DNA from: Lachnospiraceae bacterium | Lineage (GTDB): Bacteria; Bacillota; Clostridia; Lachnospirales; Lachnospiraceae | Direction of reading: 5' to 3' | Length of the DNA: 64,000 bases | Assembly (NCBI GenBank): GCA_022774705.1 | Contig: JALFLM010000111.1 | Location: 1-64,000, forward strand | In this document: piece after piece, positions 61,264 through 64,000 of the stretch | How positions within the stretch are numbered: the stretch's first letter is position 1 | Layout: every line of letters starts with the position of its first letter | Translations under genes and position numbers: made by a program | The notes under the pieces: model-generated | The model's input: the letters and a program-made list of their open reading frames with translations, nothing else | The model's database searches: none | Told to the model about the DNA's origin: nothing

Positions 61264-62634
61264 ATGAAGCTTAAAGAAAAACGCAATGTTCCAACCACAC
61301 AGCCGCATATGTTTTCCAATGCGGATCTGTGGAGGCTGATGCTGCCGCTGTCCATTGATCAGCTTTTGAATTCCATGATGGGTACTGTGGGTACGCTGGT
61401 TGTCAGCAATCTGGGATCGGCGGCCATCTCGGCGGTCAGTCTGGTGGATTCCATCAATGTACTGGTCGTACAGGCATTTTATGCTCTGGCTGCGGGCGGT
61501 TCCGTAGTCTGTTCTCAGTTTCTGGGCTGCAAACGGCCCAAAGAAGCAAGACACGCAGCCGAGCAGCTGGTTTTTGTCACATTTATCCTGTCAATTATCA
61601 TCGGCGCCTGCTGCCTGATCTGGAACCGGCAGCTGCTGAAGCTGATCTTCGGCGATGTGGAAGCAGATGTCATGACCTACGCCAGACAGTATTTCATGAT
61701 CTCAGCCATATCGTACCCGTTTATCGCTCTGTACGATGACGGATCCTCCATCTTCCGTGCACAGGAAAACAGCAGCCTGCCCATGAAGATATCTCTGGCA
61801 TCCAACGTATTAAATCTGATTCTGAATCTGCTGTTTGTATGGGGTTTCCATATGGGAGTTGTGGGCTCGGCTCTGGCTACCTGTATCTCCAGAGGCTTTT
61901 CCATGGTCACTGTTATGCTGGAGCTTCATAAGCCTCAATGGACCATTTCCCTGCAGAAATACGCTTCCATCCGGCCCAGCTGGCACCAGATCCGGCGGAT
62001 TCTGTATCTGGGTGTTCCCTCCGGTATCGAAAACAGCATGTTTCAGTTCGGGAAGCTTGTAATTCAATCAACGGTTTCGATGATGGGAACGGCTGCCATC
62101 GCCGCTCAAGGTATGACCAACATTCTGGAAAATCTCAACGGCATCATGGCAATCGGCATCGGTGTGGGACTGATGACTGTTGTGGGTGAATGTATCGGCG
62201 CAGGCCGCAAAGACGAAGCTGTTTATTATGTTAAAAAGATGACTGTGGTATCCGAATTTGTCGTCATCGGCTCCTGCCTGCTGATCTTCGCTCTGGTTCG
62301 CCCCATTACTTATTTCGGAGGCATGGAACCGGAAAGTGCAAAAATGTGTATTTTCATGATTACCTGTATCACTGTAGTCAAGCCCCTCGTATGGTGCCTG
62401 TCCTTTATCCCGGCTTACGGATTCCGTGCAGCCGGCGATGTAAAGTTCACCATGGGGATCTCAGCTGCTTCCATGTGGATCTGCCGTGTCAGCCTGGCCA
62501 TGTTCCTTGCCCGTGCTCTGGGATTCGGTCCCATCGCCGTATGGATCGGCATGTTTACCGACTGGACCATCCGGGCGGTTATTTTCACCCTGCGTTTTCG
62601 CAGCGGACGATGGATGGAGCATAAGATCATATAA
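61264..62634 (+). CDS. MATE-family efflux transporter
   Basis: A 456-residue MATE transporter. The N-terminal region IDQLLNSMMGTVGTLVVSNLG replaces the more usual YN.VD motif, and SVVCSQFLGCKRPKEARHAAEQ follows as in a subgroup of clostridial MATE proteins. About twelve helices, normal length. AGGGAG lies 7 bp before the ATG. It has its own promoter and no partner genes. The substrate is unknown. Confidence 0.85.
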   Translation: MKLKEKRNVPTTQPHMFSNADLWRLMLPLSIDQLLNSMMGTVGTLVVSNLGSAAISAVSLVDSINVLVVQAFYALAAGGSVVCSQFLGCKRPKEARHAAEQLVFVTFILSIIIGACCLIWNRQLLKLIFGDVEADVMTYARQYFMISAISYPFIALYDDGSSIFRAQENSSLPMKISLASNVLNLILNLLFVWGFHMGVVGSALATCISRGFSMVTVMLELHKPQWTISLQKYASIRPSWHQIRRILYLGVPSGIENSMFQFGKLVIQSTVSMMGTAAIAAQGMTNILENLNGIMAIGIGVGLMTVVGECIGAGRKDEAVYYVKKMTVVSEFVVIGSCLLIFALVRPITYFGGMEPESAKMCIFMITCITVVKPLVWCLSFIPAYGFRAAGDVKFTMGISAASMWICRVSLAMFLARALGFGPIAVWIGMFTDWTIRAVIFTLRFRSGRWMEHKII

Positions 62635-62741
62635 ACCATCATCTGTGGATGTATGTCTCTGAGAAATACATACTGCAAAAGAATTTATGATACAGAAGTA
62701 ATCTGAATAACATCTGAGAAAGGACTGTCTGAAAAAACATC

Positions 62742-63458
62742 ATGAAAGGATTAGGAACTATCATCAATGTGGCCGGGGTGCTGATCGGCGGCCTCTGCGG
62801 TCTTCTATTCGGCAAAAGGCTGGAGGAACGCTTTCAGGAGACACTTATGAGCGCCGTGGGGATCTGCGTACTTTTTCTTGGAATCAGCGGCTGTCTTGAG
62901 GAAATGTTTGTGATTACTGCAGATGGACTGAAAAGCAGCGGCTCCATGATGATGATCGGATGCTTTGCCATCGGTGCACTGCTGGGTGAATGGCTGAATC
63001 TGGAGCTTCATATGGAAGAATTCGGAGAATGGCTGAAGCGGAAAACTGGAAGTGACGGCGACAACCGGTTTGTAGATGGATTTGTAACCACCTCCCTTAC
63101 CATCTGCATCGGAGCCATGGCCGTGGTCGGCTCCATACAGGACGGTATTTCGGGCAATTATTCGACTCTGGCGGCAAAAGCTGCTCTCGACCTGATCATT
63201 GTACTGATTATGACCGCTTCCATGGGGAAGGGCTGTATCTTTTCCGCCATTCCTGTAGCACTCTTTCAGGGAAGTATCACACTGCTGGCAGGATTGATCG
63301 AACCGTTAATGACAGATCAGTCCCTGTCCAACCTGTCATTAACGGGAAACATGCTGATTTTCTGCGTAGGTGTAAACCTGATCTGGGGCAAAAAAATCAA
63401 AGTAGCCAACCTGCTGCCCGCCATTTTCCTGGCAGCAGCATGGGCATTTCTGCCTTAA
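62742..63458 (+). CDS. DUF554-family membrane protein
   Basis: A 238-residue protein with six or seven membrane helices. The start GLGTIINVAGVLIGGLCGLLFG and the later TTSLTICIGAMAVVGSIQDG are typical of DUF554 (YdfK/YqgA-like) proteins, presumed transporters of unknown substrate. Length fits the family. The ribosome binding site is weak (AAAGGA is rather far upstream). Convergent with the MATE gene at the right edge. Confidence 0.83.
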   Translation: MKGLGTIINVAGVLIGGLCGLLFGKRLEERFQETLMSAVGICVLFLGISGCLEEMFVITADGLKSSGSMMMIGCFAIGALLGEWLNLELHMEEFGEWLKRKTGSDGDNRFVDGFVTTSLTICIGAMAVVGSIQDGISGNYSTLAAKAALDLIIVLIMTASMGKGCIFSAIPVALFQGSITLLAGLIEPLMTDQSLSNLSLTGNMLIFCVGVNLIWGKKIKVANLLPAIFLAAAWAFLP

Positions 63459-63506
63459 TCATTCCTCCTATATAAACTCCTGTATCTTTTATTTTCAGAT
63501 GCTCCG

Positions 63507-64000
63507 TTATTGCTTTGTCAGGTTGTTGACCCACCCGTACTTTTTATAATGGTGATATACTATCGGAAGTTTGGTGACTTCATCCAGACTCATCACAAAA
63601 TAAACCACCATAACCGGCAGCCGCAGGACAAACGCGGCAATCAGGCTGATGGGAACGATCACACCCCACATATTGATTGTATCGCATAGAAAGCCGAAAC
63701 GTGTATCCCCTCCTGCACAGAAAATTCCCGCAATCGTCGAACAGTTGACAGCTTTCCCGACCATATACCAGGCGCAGAACATCAGCATGATCTTCAGATA
63801 TTCCTTTGCCTGCACCGTCAGCGACCCGGTAAAGCAGAGAATCAGCGGGCTGCAGAGCAGGATCAGAATGCCGGATATGGTTCCGACAGCAATCGCCACA
63901 TGGCAAAGTTTGTCTCCATATCTGCGTGCCTGCTCCAGATGGCCTTTTCCCAGTTCGTTGCCCACCATGATACTGCTGCCCGTTCCCAGGCCGCAGCAGG
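63507..64000 (-). CDS. MATE-family transporter, 3' part (cut by window edge)
   Basis: The last 160 or so residues of a MATE transporter. The frame is open to the window end, with GTGSSIMVGNELGKGHLEQA continuing upstream of the first internal Met, so the gene starts beyond 64000. GAGIFCAGGDTRFG-like sequence (AGIFCAGGDTRFGFLCDTIN) is the conserved motif of the second half. The C-terminus ends with a basic tail. Fifth MATE gene of the window. Confidence 0.85.
   Translation of the reverse strand, partial: CCGLGTGSSIMVGNELGKGHLEQARRYGDKLCHVAIAVGTISGILILLCSPLILCFTGSLTVQAKEYLKIMLMFCAWYMVGKAVNCSTIAGIFCAGGDTRFGFLCDTINMWGVIVPISLIAAFVLRLPVMVVYFVMSLDEVTKLPIVYHHYKKYGWVNNLTKQ

Overview
The window reads as chromosome from a low-to-middle GC, Gram-positive anaerobe of the class Clostridia, most likely a gut Lachnospiraceae. 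This rests on strong AGGAGG-type ribosome binding sites, a FeoA-FeoB fusion followed by a FeoB-associated Cys-rich membrane protein, several MATE pumps, BlaI/BlaR1-type regulation and secreted proteins with Ig-like, FN3 and BspA-type repeats. The species cannot be named from the sequence. I saw no rRNA, tRNA, CRISPR array or intact insertion sequence.

Layout. 1-3960: a PutP-type sodium/solute symporter, a MATE pump, and a small gene followed by a CarD-like regulator. 3926-9500: a three-gene surface-polysaccharide unit (GT2, GlfT2-like galactofuranosyltransferase, ferredoxin/FrhB-pyruvyltransferase fusion). 9537-12282: an iron-uptake unit (feoAB fusion plus Cys-rich protein) with a clear promoter overlapped by DtxR-like half-sites. 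12375-14480: an ECF sigma/anti-sigma/membrane-protein operon. 14483-19533: NUDIX hydrolase, two MATE pumps and a doubly broken AAA-ATPase/nuclease pseudogene. 19608-24300: a DUF3786 protein, a BlaI/BlaR1-like pair with palindromic operators and a glycosidase. 24300-24909: a 5'-truncated ADP-ribosylglycohydrolase that ends exactly where the next region begins.

24910-51370 is a 26-kb minus-strand block holding a type VII secretion system (T7SS) of unusual composition. It has an EssC-type ATPase with FHA-like N-terminus, YukD-like ubiquitin fold protein, three WXG100-like proteins, a candidate helical substrate and a TPR protein. These sit with a Ser/Thr kinase, a PP2C phosphatase, a VWA protein, zinc-ribbon membrane proteins, an OmpA-domain lipoprotein, an EVE-like/transmembrane/BIG2 protein and a secreted M14 peptidase. 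I find no EsaA, EssA or EssB. The kinase/phosphatase/FHA/OmpA set recalls the threonine-phosphorylation control of type VI secretion and is my first candidate for an undescribed system. A strong terminator at 31094-31128 ends the core unit; a lipoprotein and a large, probably frameshifted surface protein lie beyond it.

51371-59769: a 690-bp gap, then two large convergent STAND (NB-ARC-type) ATPases, one with a TPR-like C-terminus and one with about 30 BspA-type leucine-rich repeats. The second has the domain order of a plant or animal NLR. Their stop codons are 3 bp apart and share one hairpin. This pair is my second candidate system. 59876-64000: a GT2 glycosyltransferase, a MATE pump, a DUF554 membrane protein and the 3' part of another MATE gene cut by the window edge.
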